Shown: positions 17,840 through 26,694, counted from the first letter of the stretch. The stretch: 64,000 nucleotides of DNA from Hyphomicrobiales bacterium (GCA_016716745.1 JADJVD010000001.1:620001-684000); one strand, 5' to 3'. Translations and numbers: made by a program. Notes: generated by a model from the letters alone, not told the origin.

Positions 17840-17867
17840 AAAAGGGCCGGCGCGAGGGCCGGCCCTT
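17840..17867 (-). terminator. intercistronic terminator/attenuator after dctP
   Basis: Read on the minus strand, AAGGGCCGGC, a six-base loop and GCCGGCCCTT form a perfect 10-base stem followed by further T (TTTT in all). It lies between the binding-protein stop codon and the small-permease start, and could lower permease expression relative to the binding protein. Confidence 0.7.
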
Positions 17868-17886
17868 GCTCATGCCGCGCGCGATC

Positions 17887-18862
17887 TCACTTGACCGCCT
17901 GAATGGCGTCCCAGTCCGCCTTGCGATAGCCGAACTGCTCGAACGTCACGCCCTTCTGCACGGCGGCGAGGAACTCGGCCTTGTCGATGTCGGTGACGGT
18001 CAGGCCCTTGTCCTTGAAGAACTGCACGAGCTTGGTCTCGCTCTGCTGGATCTGCTTGGTCGCGCGGGCGGCCGCCTCCTGCGCCACCTCGCGGAAGATC
18101 TTCTTGTCGTCGTCGGAGAACTTCTCCCACGTGCCCTTGGCGACGACGGTGTTGAGATGATCGACGATATGGCCGGTCAGCACGATGTGCTTCTGCACCT
18201 CGTAAAATTTCTTGGCCTCGATCGTCGTCAGCGGGTTCTCCTGCGCCTCGACGGTGCCGTTCTGGAGCGCCAGATACACTTCGGCGAAGGCGATCGGCGC
18301 GGTGTTGGCGCCGCAGGATTTCGGCATGGCGAGATAGGCCGGCACGTCGGGCACGCGCATCTTCAGGCCCTTCATGTCGGCGCAGGTCTTGATCGGCCGG
18401 TTCGAGGAGGTGTGACGCGTGCCGTAATAGGTGACGGCGACGATCTGGTGGCCGGTCTTCTCCTCGTAGCCCCTGGTCAGGGTCTTGAAGATGTCGGTTT
18501 TCGTGTAGGCCAGCAGGTGTTCCGGGGCTGCGGAAGGTGAAGGGATAATAGGTCACGCCGATCGGCGGGAAGGAGCGGGCGGCGAAGCTCGACCCCGAAA
18601 TGATGATGTCGACGGTGCCGAGCGTCAGGCCCTGATTGATGTCCGTCTCCTTGCCGAGCTGCGAGGCCGGGAAGACGTCGATCTGGTACTTGCCGTTGGT
18701 GCGCTTCTTGAACTCCTCGGCCGCCCATACCGACTCGGTGTGGAAGGCCTCGGACGTCTCGTAGACATGCGCCCATTTCAACTTGGTCTGCGCCGCGGCC
18801 GGGGCGGCGGCGAACGCGACGGAAAAGGCCGCGAAGGCGGCGGCGACGACGAATTTCTTCAT
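17887..18862 (-). CDS. TRAP substrate-binding protein (DctP type), one frameshift
   Basis: The gene encodes a periplasmic solute receptor of about 324 residues. It has a signal peptide (M-K-K-F-V-V-A-A-A to A-A-A-Q), K-W-A-H-V-Y-E-T-S-E-A-F-H, and in the second half the DctP signature K-M-R-V-P-D-V-P-A-Y and N-G-T-V-E-A-Q-E-N-P-L-T-T. The conserved Arg of this family lies in M-R-V-P. Near 18522-18526 one G too many (CCCCGGAACAC on the coding strand) breaks the frame after Y-P-F-T-F-R-S-P; removing it restores E-H-L-L-A-Y-T-K-T-D and joins both halves. I read this as a sequencing error or a very recent mutation. GGAGGAGTCTC gives a strong ribosome site. Confidence 0.85.
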
Positions 18863-19030
18863 GAGACTCCTCCCCAGGGGCCCGATCTGCGCCGGCCCGT
18901 TCCGGCGGCACAGTCCTGTGCGCACGCTAGCATGTCAAGAAGGCGCCGGGCGCTTGCCTCGCGTGGGCCCTATCCTGCAAGCTCGGCGGCGATGGTCGCG
19001 GCGTCTTGCCGCGCCGCCGGAGGAATTCCC

Positions 19031-20356
19031 GTGTCGCCACTCGCCCGCCGCGTCTGGGTTCCCGCTCCGGCCGAAGACCGCGTCATGGCGCTCGCCGCCG
19101 CGACGCAGGGCCGGAGCCCGGCCGACGTCGCCGCGCGGATCGAGGCGCTGGCGAGGGCCAACCGCGCCACGCACGAGGCCGACTGCGTCAACCTCAATCC
19201 GGCGACGAACGTCATGAACCCGCGCGCCGAGGCGCTGATGGCGGCCGGCCTCGGCACGCGCCCCTCGCTCGGCTATCCGGGCGACAAATACGAGATGGGC
19301 CTCGAGGCGATGGAGGAGATCGAGGTGATCGCCGCCGAGCGCGCCGCGCGCGTGTTCGGGGCGGCCTATGCCGAGGTGCGCGTTCCCTCCGGCGCGCTCG
19401 CCAATCTCTACGCCTTCATGGCGACGGCGAAGCCGGGCGACGCCATCGTCGCGCCGCCGGCCTCGATCGGCGGGCATGTGACGCATCACGCGCCGGGCGC
19501 GGCGGGCCTCTACGGTCTCGTCATCCATCCCGCCCCGGTGGACGCGGACGGCTATACGGTCGACGTCGCGGGCTTGCGCGATCTGGCGCGGCGGGTGCGG
19601 CCGAAGTTGATCACGCTTGGGGCGAGCCTCAACCTGTTTCCCCATCCGGTGCGCGAGGTTCGCGCCGTCGCCGACGAGGTCGGCGCCAGGCTCCTGTTCG
19701 ACGCCGCGCATCTGTCCGGCGTCATCGCCGGCGGGGCGTGGCCCAATCCGCTCGCCGAGGGCGCGCATCTGATGACGATGTCGACCTACAAGAGTCTCGG
19801 CGGGCCGCCGGGCGGGCTCATCGTCACCAACGACGCAAGCCTCGCCGAGCGGCTCGACGCGATCGCCTATCCGGGGCTGACCGCGAATTTCGACGGCGGC
19901 CGCGTCGCCGCGCTGGCGATGACGCTGAACGACTGGGCGGCGCAGGGCGCGGCCTATGGCCGGGCGATGGTCCAGACCGCCGCCGCGCTGGCGCGCGCGC
20001 TCGCCGCGCTCGGCATGCCGCTGTTCGCGCGGGACCGCGGCGCCACGACCTCGCATCAATTCGCGCTGGAGGCGGCGCGCTTCGGCGGCGGGCAGGCCGC
20101 CTCGAAGCGTCTGCGGCGCGCCAATCTGCTCGCCTGCGGCATCGGTCTGCCGATCGCCGGCGTCGAGGGCGATCTCAACGGCCTGCGCTTCGGCACGCCG
20201 GAGATCGCGCGCTTCGGAATGACGGCCGACGACATGCCGGAGCTGGCGCAGCTGATCGCGCGGGCGCTCGTCGGCAACGAGGAGCCGGAGACGGTCGCCG
20301 CCGACGTCACCGCGTTCCGGAGCCGCTTCCGCGAGGTCGGATTCGTCGCGGCGTGA
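19031..20356 (+). CDS. SHMT-family PLP enzyme, divergent GlyA-like paralogue
   Basis: This fold-type I PLP enzyme of 441 residues is related to serine hydroxymethyltransferase. It shares the overall order N-L-N-P-A-T-N-V-M-N-P (substrate loop), Y-P-G-D-K-Y-E-M-G, G-G-H-V-T-H-H, D-A-A-H-L-S-G-V-I-A-G-G (PLP-binding Asp and His) and the PLP lysine Lys254 in S-T-Y-K-S-L-G-G-P-P-G-G. Normal GlyA has T-T-H-K-T-L-R-G-P-R-G-G, so the active site differs and serine may not be the substrate. Related enzymes act on alpha-methylserine or other beta-hydroxy amino acids. The GTG start is fixed by GGAGGAATTCCC directly before it. Confidence 0.78.
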   Translation: MSPLARRVWVPAPAEDRVMALAAATQGRSPADVAARIEALARANRATHEADCVNLNPATNVMNPRAEALMAAGLGTRPSLGYPGDKYEMGLEAMEEIEVIAAERAARVFGAAYAEVRVPSGALANLYAFMATAKPGDAIVAPPASIGGHVTHHAPGAAGLYGLVIHPAPVDADGYTVDVAGLRDLARRVRPKLITLGASLNLFPHPVREVRAVADEVGARLLFDAAHLSGVIAGGAWPNPLAEGAHLMTMSTYKSLGGPPGGLIVTNDASLAERLDAIAYPGLTANFDGGRVAALAMTLNDWAAQGAAYGRAMVQTAAALARALAALGMPLFARDRGATTSHQFALEAARFGGGQAASKRLRRANLLACGIGLPIAGVEGDLNGLRFGTPEIARFGMTADDMPELAQLIARALVGNEEPETVAADVTAFRSRFREVGFVAA

Positions 20357-20371
20357 GCCTCAGGTCGCTCG

Positions 20372-21598
20372 CTAGAGCGCCTCACCCTTGAGCAGGCGGC
20401 CGCGGTCCTGCCCGCCGGCCTCGCGCATGAAGAAGCGCTTCAGCGGCGGCAGCCGGTCGACGAGGCCGAGGCCGAGGTCGCGGGCCAGGCGCAGCGGCGG
20501 GATGTCGTTCGAGAACAGACGGTTGAGAACGTCCGTCGCGCCCAGCATCGCCAGCGTGTCGAAACGGCGGGCGCGCTCGTAGCGCTTCAGCGTCTCGGGC
20601 GAGCCGGGGTCGAGGCCAAGGCGCATCGTCTCGACGACGCTCTCGGCAAGCGCCGCGACGTCGCGCAGGCCGAGGTTCAGGCCCTGCCCGGCGATGGGAT
20701 GGACGAGGTGGGCGGCGTCGCCGACGAGCGCCAGCCGGTCGCCGACGAAGCTGCGCGCGACGCGCAGGCCGAAGGGGAAGGTCTGCGGCTTGTCGAGCAG
20801 GGTCAGGGCGCCGAGCTCGCGGCCGAAGCGCGGCGTCAGCTCGGCCAGAAAATCCTCTGCGTCGAGCGCGGCGATGTTCTCGGCGTCGCGGCGCGGTTCG
20901 TTCCAGACGATGGAGGAGCGCCGCCCCTTCAAAGGCAAGATGGCGAACGGGCCGGCGGGAAGGAAGTGCTGGCGGGCCTTGCCCTCGTGGTCGCGCTCGT
21001 GGCCGATGGTGGCGACGATGCCGGACTGGCCGTAATCCCAGCCGACGAGGCCAATGCCGGCGAGGTCGCGCAGACGCGAGCGCCGTCCGTCCGCCGCGGC
21101 GAGCAGGCGCGTTTCGACCGTGCGGCCGTCGTCGAGCGTGACGAGCGTTTCCGACGCGCCGGCCTTGAAGTCGGCCGCCGCGCCGACGATCAGTTCGACG
21201 CCGAGCGCGCGGGCGCGCTCGGTCAAGGCGGCGGCGACGTCGGCGTTGAACACCATGTGGGCGAGCGGCTCGCCCGGCTCGGTCTCGCCCGAAAAGTTCA
21301 GGAAGGCCGGGCGCACCACGTCGGCGGGGCGCGAATCGGTGACGATCATCTCGTGGAAGGGCTGCGCCAGCGGGGCGACCGCCCTCCACGCGCCAAGGCG
21401 CTCCAGCATCCGGCGCGGCCCTGCCGCCAGCGCCGAGGCGCGCGTGCCGTAGAAGCCGCCGCCGAAGGCCGGATCGCAGCAGGCGACGCGCGCCCCCGCG
21501 CCCATCGCCTGCTTCACCGCGACGGCGAGCGCCGTGCCGACCATGCCGCCTCCCGCGACGAAGAGGTCGAAAGGCGGGGCGAGATCGGAGCTCGACAT
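20372..21598 (-). CDS. UbiH/UbiF/COQ6-family FAD monooxygenase
   Basis: The 408-residue flavoprotein has the three class A monooxygenase motifs: G-G-G-M-V-G near the N-terminus (FAD), A-A-D-G-R-R-S in the middle, and G-D-A-A-H-L-V-H-P-I-A-G-Q-G-L-N-L-G near the C-terminus. These define the ubiquinone-hydroxylase family, so it probably hydroxylates a ring position during ubiquinone synthesis at the membrane; which position (C1, C5 or C6) cannot be told. The start was set at M-S-S-S-D-L, with AGGA twelve bases upstream; a longer frame begins 108 bases earlier. It converges on the SHMT-like gene with a 15-base gap and is divergent from glnK. Confidence 0.87.
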   Translation of the reverse strand: MSSSDLAPPFDLFVAGGGMVGTALAVAVKQAMGAGARVACCDPAFGGGFYGTRASALAAGPRRMLERLGAWRAVAPLAQPFHEMIVTDSRPADVVRPAFLNFSGETEPGEPLAHMVFNADVAAALTERARALGVELIVGAAADFKAGASETLVTLDDGRTVETRLLAAADGRRSRLRDLAGIGLVGWDYGQSGIVATIGHERDHEGKARQHFLPAGPFAILPLKGRRSSIVWNEPRRDAENIAALDAEDFLAELTPRFGRELGALTLLDKPQTFPFGLRVARSFVGDRLALVGDAAHLVHPIAGQGLNLGLRDVAALAESVVETMRLGLDPGSPETLKRYERARRFDTLAMLGATDVLNRLFSNDIPPLRLARDLGLGLVDRLPPLKRFFMREAGGQDRGRLLKGEAL

Positions 21599-21811
21599 GG
21601 CTGTCATCCTGAGGCGCGGCGCGGGCCGCCGCCATCCGTGCCACGGAACCGCGTTCAGAACAATGCGGCCGCGCGGCTGCGCCCATCGCGGCGGCAGATC
21701 GCCCATTGTTTAGGCTGGGACAGCCCGCCGATGCGGCGCCTCCGGCGGCTCTCAGGCGCCGGAAGGCCTGCTGCGCCTCTCCGAACCGGCGTCGGCGCTG
21801 AAATGGGCAGA

Positions 21812-21827
21812 TGGCGCGAGAATTGAA
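21812..21827 (+). promoter_or_regulatory. sigma-54-like promoter of first glnK
   Basis: TGGCGCG, four bases, then TTGAA matches the -24/-12 consensus (TGGCACG-N4-TTGCA) at most positions with exact spacing, 44 bases before the GTG of glnK. The invariant C of the -12 GC is an A here. Nitrogen control through RpoN and NtrC is known for this operon in related bacteria. Confidence 0.5.
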
Positions 21828-21870
21828 TGCAGTCTGCGCAATTCGTCATCGCCAGCCCAGGGGAAACGCC

Positions 21871-22209
21871 GTGAAGCTCGTCACCGCCGTCATCAAGCCG
21901 TTCCGACTCGACGAGGTGCGCGAGGCGCTCGACGCCATCAACATCCACGGCATGACCGTGACGGAAGTGAAGGGCTACGGCCGCCAGAAGGGCCATACCG
22001 AGATCTACCGGGGCGCCGAATACGTCGTCACCTTCCTGCCGAAGATCAAGATCGAGATCGCGGTCGCCGACGAGGCGCTGGAGGGCGCCGTGACGGCGAT
22101 CCAGACGGCGGCCCGCACCGGCCAGATCGGCGACGGCAAGGTGTTCGTGCAGCCGCTGGAGCGGGCGATCCGCATCCGCACCAACGAGGCCGGCGACGAG
22201 GCGCTCTGA
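21871..22209 (+). CDS. glnK: PII nitrogen regulatory protein GlnK
   Basis: This 112-residue PII signal protein carries the T-loop with Tyr51 in T-E-I-Y-R-G-A-E-Y, the uridylylation site, and the B-loop T-G-x-I-G-D-G-K-x-F-V. It senses ATP/ADP and 2-oxoglutarate and blocks AmtB when nitrogen is plentiful. The start is the GTG after AGGGGAAACGCC; this gives the exact family length, whereas an upstream ATG would add 20 residues. It is followed 56 bases later by an amtB gene. A second, closely similar glnK lies at 24.7 kb. Confidence 0.94.
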   Translation: MKLVTAVIKPFRLDEVREALDAINIHGMTVTEVKGYGRQKGHTEIYRGAEYVVTFLPKIKIEIAVADEALEGAVTAIQTAARTGQIGDGKVFVQPLERAIRIRTNEAGDEAL

Positions 22210-22265
22210 CGCGCCGCCCGACCCTACGCCTCCATTCGCCGTCCCTCGCCTCCCGGATCGCCCGC

Positions 22266-23575
22266 ATGTCCCTTCTTCCGCGCCGCGCCCGCTTGCTCCC
22301 GGCGCTTCTCCTCGCCTCGCCCGCCTTCGCGGCCGACGCGCCGAAGATCGACGCCGCCGACACCGGCTTCATCATCGTCTGCACGGCGCTCGTGTTGATG
22401 ATGACGCTGCCGGGCCTCGCGCTGTTCTACGCCGGCATGGTGCGCAAGAAGAACGTGCTCGCGACCATGGCGCAGAGCGCGGCCGCGACCGCCGTCGTCT
22501 CGCTGCTGTGGTTTGCGCTCGCCTACTCGCTCGCCTTCTCGGGCGAGGGCGCCGCGCTCGGCGACCTGTCGCGCGTCATGCTGGCCGGCATCGGCATGGA
22601 CACGACCAGTCCGCTGGCCAAGACCATCCCGGAAATGTTGTTCATGGTCTATCAGATGACCTTCGCGGTCATCACCTGCGCGCTGGTCGGGGGGCGGTCG
22701 CCGACCGCATGAAATTCTCGGCCTTCGTGCTGTTCTGCGCGCTGTGGCTGTTCGTCGTCTATGTCCCGTCCGCGCACTGGGTGTGGGGCGGCGGCTTCCT
22801 GAGCCGGATGGGCGTGCTCGATTTCGCCGGCGGTACGGTGGTGCACATCAATGCGGGCGTCGCCGGCCTCGTCGCCGCGCTGGTGATGCGTCCGCGTCAG
22901 GGCTTCGGGCGCGAGAATCTGGCGCCGTTCGATCTGTCGCTCGCCGTCGTCGGCACGGGGTTGCTGTGGGTCGGGTGGTTCGGATTCAACGGCGGCTCGG
23001 CGCTGGGGGCGGGCTCGCGCGCCGTGTTCGCGATCGTCGCGACGCATCTGGCGGCCTGCGCCGGCGCCGTGGTCTGGTCGGCGATCGAATGGGTCCATCG
23101 CGGCAAACCGTCCGTGCTCGGCGTCATCTCCGGCGCGGTCGCGGGCCTCGGCACGATCACGCCGGCGTCGGGCTACGTGCTGCCCTGGCATGGCGCGCTG
23201 ATCGGCGCGATGGCCGGGGCGCTGTGCTACTGGTGCTGCATCGAGCTCAAGCACAGGCTGCGCTACGACGACTCGCTCGACGTCTTCGGCGTGCATGGCG
23301 TCGGCGGCCTGTTCGGGACGATGATGGCGGGCGTGTTCGCCACCGCCTCGGTGAGCGCGACGGCGGATGCGCCGGGCCTCTCCGGCCTGATCGAAGGCAA
23401 TGTCGCGCAGGTCGGCGTGCAGGCGGTCGGCGTCGTCGCGACGACGCTGTGGTGCATCGTCGGCACCTTCGTCGTGCTGAAGGTCATCGACGCGCTGGTC
23501 GGCCTGCGCGTCGAGTCGGACGAAGAGCGTCAGGGGCTCGATCTCAGCCTGCATGGCGAGGCGCTGCATCAGTGA
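22266..23575 (+). CDS. amtB: ammonium transporter AmtB (first copy), one frameshift
   Basis: The gene encodes an Amt/Mep/Rh channel of about 436 residues with a cleavable signal sequence and eleven expected helices. Visible landmarks are D-T-G-F-I-I, G-L-A-L-F-Y-A-G-M-V-R-K-K-N-V-L, the pore Q-M-T-F-A-V-I-T, D-F-A-G-G-T-V-V-H-I-N-A-G and D-S-L-D-V-F-G-V-H-G-V-G-G with both pore histidines. At 22689-22694 a run of six G should be seven: the frame stops after C-A-L-V-G-G, and one added G restores G-A-V-A-D-R-M-K-F-S-A. A homopolymer deletion in the read data is the likely cause. It forms an operon with the upstream glnK, and tesB follows, as in E. coli. Confidence 0.9.
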
Positions 23576-23638
23576 GGGGCGGCGCTTGACGCGGGGCTCC
23601 GGCCCCGCGATGACGGGGCGACCCCCGGATTGCCCCGC

Positions 23639-24523
23639 ATGACCGCCGCTCCCGTCGATCCCGTCGCCGAACTCCTCCAGATCCTCGATCTGGAGCGGAT
23701 CGAAACCAACATCTTCCGCGGCGTCGGCCCGAATGTCGGCTGGCAGCGCGTCTATGGCGGGCTCGTCGTGGCGCAGTCGCTGGTCGCCGCCGAGCGCACG
23801 GTCGAGGGCCGTACGCCCCATTCCATGCACTGCTACTTCCTGCTGGCGGGCGATCCGGCCGCGCCCATCGTTTACGAGGTCGAGCGGCTGCGCGACGGGC
23901 GCAGCTTCACGACGCGGCGGGTGGTGGCGATCCAGCACGGCCGGCCGATCTTCACCATGGCCTGCTCGTTCCAGGCCGAGGAGACCGGGCTCGAGCACGC
24001 CTTCGCCGCGCCGGCGGCGCCCGATCCGGAGTCGCTGCCGAGCCAGACCGACCTCGTCGAGAAGTTCGGGGCGATGATGCCGGAGGCGGTGCGCCGCTAT
24101 CTGGAGCGGCCGCGCCCGCTCGACATCCGTCCGGTCGACCTTTCCCGCTATCTCGGCGGCGCCAAACGCGACCCCGAGCAGAAGGTGTGGGTGCGCGCGC
24201 TGAAGCCGCTGCCGGACGATCCGAAAATCCACCGCGCCGTGATCGCCTATCTGTCCGACATGACGCTGCTCGACACCGCGCTCGTGGCGCATGGCAAGTC
24301 GGTGTTCTCGAAGTCGATCCAGCCGGCGAGCCTCGACCATGCGATCTGGTTCCACCGCCCGGCGCGCGCCGACGACTGGCTCCTCTACGCGCAGGACAGT
24401 CCGACCTCGGTCGGCGCGCGCGGCTTCACGCGCGGCCTGATGTTCGCGCGGGACGGGAGGCTCGTCGCCTCCTTCGCCCAGGAGGGGCTGATCCGCCCCA
24501 TCGAGCCGGCGCCTAAAGCCTAG
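23639..24523 (+). CDS. tesB: acyl-CoA thioesterase II
   Basis: The 294-residue protein has two hot-dog domains and hydrolyses acyl-CoA to free acid and CoA. Hallmarks are F-R-G-V-G-P-N-V-G-W-Q-R-V-Y-G-G-L-V-V-A-Q at the start, H-S-M-H-C-Y-F-L in the first domain, and the C-terminal catalytic region A-Y-L-S-D-M-T-L-L-D-T-A-L (Asp) with S-L-D-H-A-I-W-F-H. TesB next to amtB is an old conserved order in proteobacteria whose meaning is unclear. The ATG was preferred over a TTG three codons upstream. A 7-base stem hairpin at 23591-23608 lies between amtB and this gene. Confidence 0.93.
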   Translation: MTAAPVDPVAELLQILDLERIETNIFRGVGPNVGWQRVYGGLVVAQSLVAAERTVEGRTPHSMHCYFLLAGDPAAPIVYEVERLRDGRSFTTRRVVAIQHGRPIFTMACSFQAEETGLEHAFAAPAAPDPESLPSQTDLVEKFGAMMPEAVRRYLERPRPLDIRPVDLSRYLGGAKRDPEQKVWVRALKPLPDDPKIHRAVIAYLSDMTLLDTALVAHGKSVFSKSIQPASLDHAIWFHRPARADDWLLYAQDSPTSVGARGFTRGLMFARDGRLVASFAQEGLIRPIEPAPKA

Positions 24524-24650
24524 GCGCCAAGCGCCGGGACGTCTCGGGAATCGCCACAGATTTAGGCGCCGTCTTCGCAGGCGCGCTCGCTGCGTTGCAG
24601 CAATTCATATTTCTCTCTTGTTTTCAATGAGCTACCCGCCCCTGCGGGAT

Positions 24651-24666
24651 TGGCACGCGGCTTGAT
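24651..24666 (+). promoter_or_regulatory. sigma-54-like promoter of second glnK
   Basis: TGGCACG, four bases, then TTGAT matches the RpoN -24/-12 consensus, with a perfect -24 box. It lies 70 bases before the glnK ATG, after an AT-rich stretch unusual for this genome (about 24605-24630). As in the first copy, A replaces the C of the -12 GC. Confidence 0.55.
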
Positions 24667-24735
24667 ACCCGGCTTCGGGGCCTGTCGCGCGACGGGCCAG
24701 TTCCGGCCGCATCCGGGCCCAGCGGGGAAAGCGAC

Positions 24736-25074
24736 ATGAAAATCGTGATGGCGATCATCAAGCCGTTCAAGCTCGACGAGGTGCGCGACGCGCTGACCTC
24801 GCTCGGCGTGCATGGCCTCACCGTGACGGAGGTGAAGGGCTATGGCCGCCAGAAGGGCCACACCGAAATCTACCGCGGCGCCGAATACGCCGTGTCCTTC
24901 CTGCCGAAGCTGAAGATCGAGGTGGCGGTCGCCGCCGATCAGGTCGGCAAGGTCATCGATTCGATCAGCGTGGCGGCGCGCACCGGCCAGATCGGCGATG
25001 GCAAGATCTTCGTCGTGCCGCTCGACCACGCCGTCCGCATCCGCACCGGCGAAAAGGACGGCGAGGCGCTCTGA
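24736..25074 (+). CDS. glnK: PII nitrogen regulatory protein GlnK (second copy)
   Basis: This PII protein of 112 residues is very similar to the first copy. It has Tyr51 in T-E-I-Y-R-G-A-E-Y and the B-loop T-G-Q-I-G-D-G-K-I-F-V. It regulates the ammonium channel encoded 38 bases downstream. A GGGGAAAG site precedes the ATG. Two glnK-amtB pairs in tandem, separated by tesB, suggest a duplication of the module; the second pair has the better sigma-54-like promoter and may be the main nitrogen-limitation copy. Confidence 0.93.
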   Translation: MKIVMAIIKPFKLDEVRDALTSLGVHGLTVTEVKGYGRQKGHTEIYRGAEYAVSFLPKLKIEVAVAADQVGKVIDSISVAARTGQIGDGKIFVVPLDHAVRIRTGEKDGEAL

Positions 25075-25111
25075 CGCCCGCTTGCACCCAATCCAGACAC
25101 GAGGAGTCTCA

Positions 25112-26668
25112 GATGTTGAAGAAGTGGCTGGGGGCCGGCGCTGCGGCGACGACGCTCTCATTGATCGCGATAGGAGCCGCGCTGGCGCAGCGGCGGCGCC
25201 GGACGCCGCGCCGGCGGTGACGGCCGCGCAGGCCGTCAACAAGGGCGACGTCAGCTGGATGCTGACCTCGACCCTGCTGGTGCTGCTGATGTCGGTGCCG
25301 GGCCTCGCCTTGTTCTACGGCGGCCTCGTGCGCTCGAAGAACATGCTCTCGGTGCTGACGCAGGTCTTCGCCATCGTCTGCGTCGTCGGACTGATCTGGG
25401 TCACCTACGGCTACAGCCTCGCCTTCACCAACGGCGGCGCGCTGAACGCCTTCGTCGGCGGCTTCGACAAGGCGTTCCTGAAAATCGCGCCGGAAGGCAA
25501 GACGATCATCGACGCGGTGGCGGCGACCTTCTCCAACAACGTCTACATTCCCGAACTCGTCTTCGTCGCCTTCCAGATGACGTTCGCGATGATCACGCCG
25601 GCGCTGATCGTCGGCGCCTTCGCCGAGCGCATGAAGTTCTCGGCGCTGCTGCTGTTCACGGTGCTGTGGGTCACGTTCGTCTATTTCCCGATCGCCCACA
25701 TGGTCTGGTACTGGGGCGGTCCGGACACCCTCGCTCTCGAGGCCTACAAGGCCGCGCTGGCGGCGGGCGGCGACGCCTCCAAGGCGGCGGCCGCGGCGGC
25801 TGACGCGGTCTCGGCCTACAACGCCAAGGACGCGGGCCTGCTCTACCAGTGGGGCGCGCTCGACTTCGCCGGCGGCACGGTCGTCCACATCAACGCCGGC
25901 ATCGCGGGCCTCGTCGGCGCGCTGATGCTCGGCCGTCGCATCGGCTTCGGCCGCGACCTGCTCGCTCCGCACTCGCTGACCATGACGATGATCGGCGCCT
26001 CGCTGCTGTGGGTCGGCTGGTTCGGCTTCAACGCCGGCTCGAACCTCGAGGCGAACGGCCTCACCGCGCTCGCCATGATGAACACCTTCGTCGCCACCTG
26101 CGCGGCGGCGGTCGCCTGGCTGTTCGCGGAGTGGGCGGTCAAGGGCAAGCCCTCGCTGCTCGGCATGGTGTCGGGCGCCGTCGCCGGCCTCGTCGCGGTG
26201 ACGCCCGCCTCCGGCTTCGCCGGCCCGATGGGCGCGATCGTGCTCGGCCTGATTGCCGGCGTCGTGTGCTTCTTCTTCGTCACCACGGTGAAGAACGCGC
26301 TCGGCTACGACGACTCGCTCGACGTGTTCGGCGTGCACTGCGTCGGCGGCATCCTCGGCGCGCTCGGCACGGGCATTCTCGTCTCGTCCGGTCTCGGCGG
26401 CACGGACATCGTCGACTACTCGACCTGCAAGGCGGCGATCGACAATGGCGTCGCCACCTTCTCGGGCTGCTCGTCGAGCTATCCGGGCATGGGCGCGCAG
26501 TTCTTCACCCAGCTCAAGGCGGTGCTGCTGACTCTGGTGTGGTCGGGCGTCGGCTCGGCGATCCTCTACAAGATCGTCGATCTGGTCGTCGGCCTGCGCG
26601 TCACCGCCGACCGCGAGCGCGAGGGTCTCGACCTCGCCGAGCATGGCGAGCGCGCCTACAACATGTGA
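25112..26668 (+). CDS. amtB: ammonium transporter AmtB (second copy), one frameshift
   Basis: The gene encodes an Amt channel of about 518 residues, longer than the first copy because of an Ala-rich periplasmic insertion (A-A-G-G-D-A-S-K-A-A) and an extra Cys-containing loop near the C-terminus (S-T-C-K-A and S-G-C-S-S). Landmarks include P-G-L-A-L-F-Y-G-G-L-V-R-S-K-N, Q-M-T-F-A-M-I-T, V-V-H-I-N-A-G and D-V-F-G-V-H-C-V-G-G. The signal peptide (M-L-K-K-W-L-G-A-G) is out of frame with the rest. At 25190-25191 a G is missing (CAGCGG for CAGGCGG), and adding it restores A-L-A-Q-A-A-A-P-D. The last base pairs form an operon end with a strong terminator. Confidence 0.9.
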   Translation, partial: DVEEVAGGRRCGDDALIDRDRSRAGAAAAPDAAPAVTAAQAVNKGDVSWMLTSTLLVLLMSVPGLALFYGGLVRSKNMLSVLTQVFAIVCVVGLIWVTYGYSLAFTNGGALNAFVGGFDKAFLKIAPEGKTIIDAVAATFSNNVYIPELVFVAFQMTFAMITPALIVGAFAERMKFSALLLFTVLWVTFVYFPIAHMVWYWGGPDTLALEAYKAALAAGGDASKAAAAAADAVSAYNAKDAGLLYQWGALDFAGGTVVHINAGIAGLVGALMLGRRIGFGRDLLAPHSLTMTMIGASLLWVGWFGFNAGSNLEANGLTALAMMNTFVATCAAAVAWLFAEWAVKGKPSLLGMVSGAVAGLVAVTPASGFAGPMGAIVLGLIAGVVCFFFVTTVKNALGYDDSLDVFGVHCVGGILGALGTGILVSSGLGGTDIVDYSTCKAAIDNGVATFSGCSSSYPGMGAQFFTQLKAVLLTLVWSGVGSAILYKIVDLVVGLRVTADREREGLDLAEHGERAYNM

Positions 26669-26694
26669 TCCGGCCGCAGGCGCGGACGGAATGG

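Noticed and set aside
15970..18540. An 856-codon open frame on the plus strand opposite the TRAP genes, and other long frames opposite or beside real genes
   Set aside because: High GC keeps antisense frames open. The proteins are rich in Arg, Asp and Gly without domains, and the minus strand codes for clear TRAP subunits.
22689..22694. Programmed frameshift in amtB at the G run
   Set aside because: Related AmtB proteins need no shift. One lost G in a homopolymer, beside similar losses in other genes of the window, points to a read error.
23591..23608. Terminator between amtB and tesB
   Set aside because: The 7-base stem has no T run after it. It may be a repeat hairpin, but termination is not supported.
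24589..24601. NtrC enhancer before the second glnK (GCTGC-GTT-GCAGC)
   Set aside because: It is a palindrome but matches the NtrC consensus (TGCAC...GTGCA) poorly.
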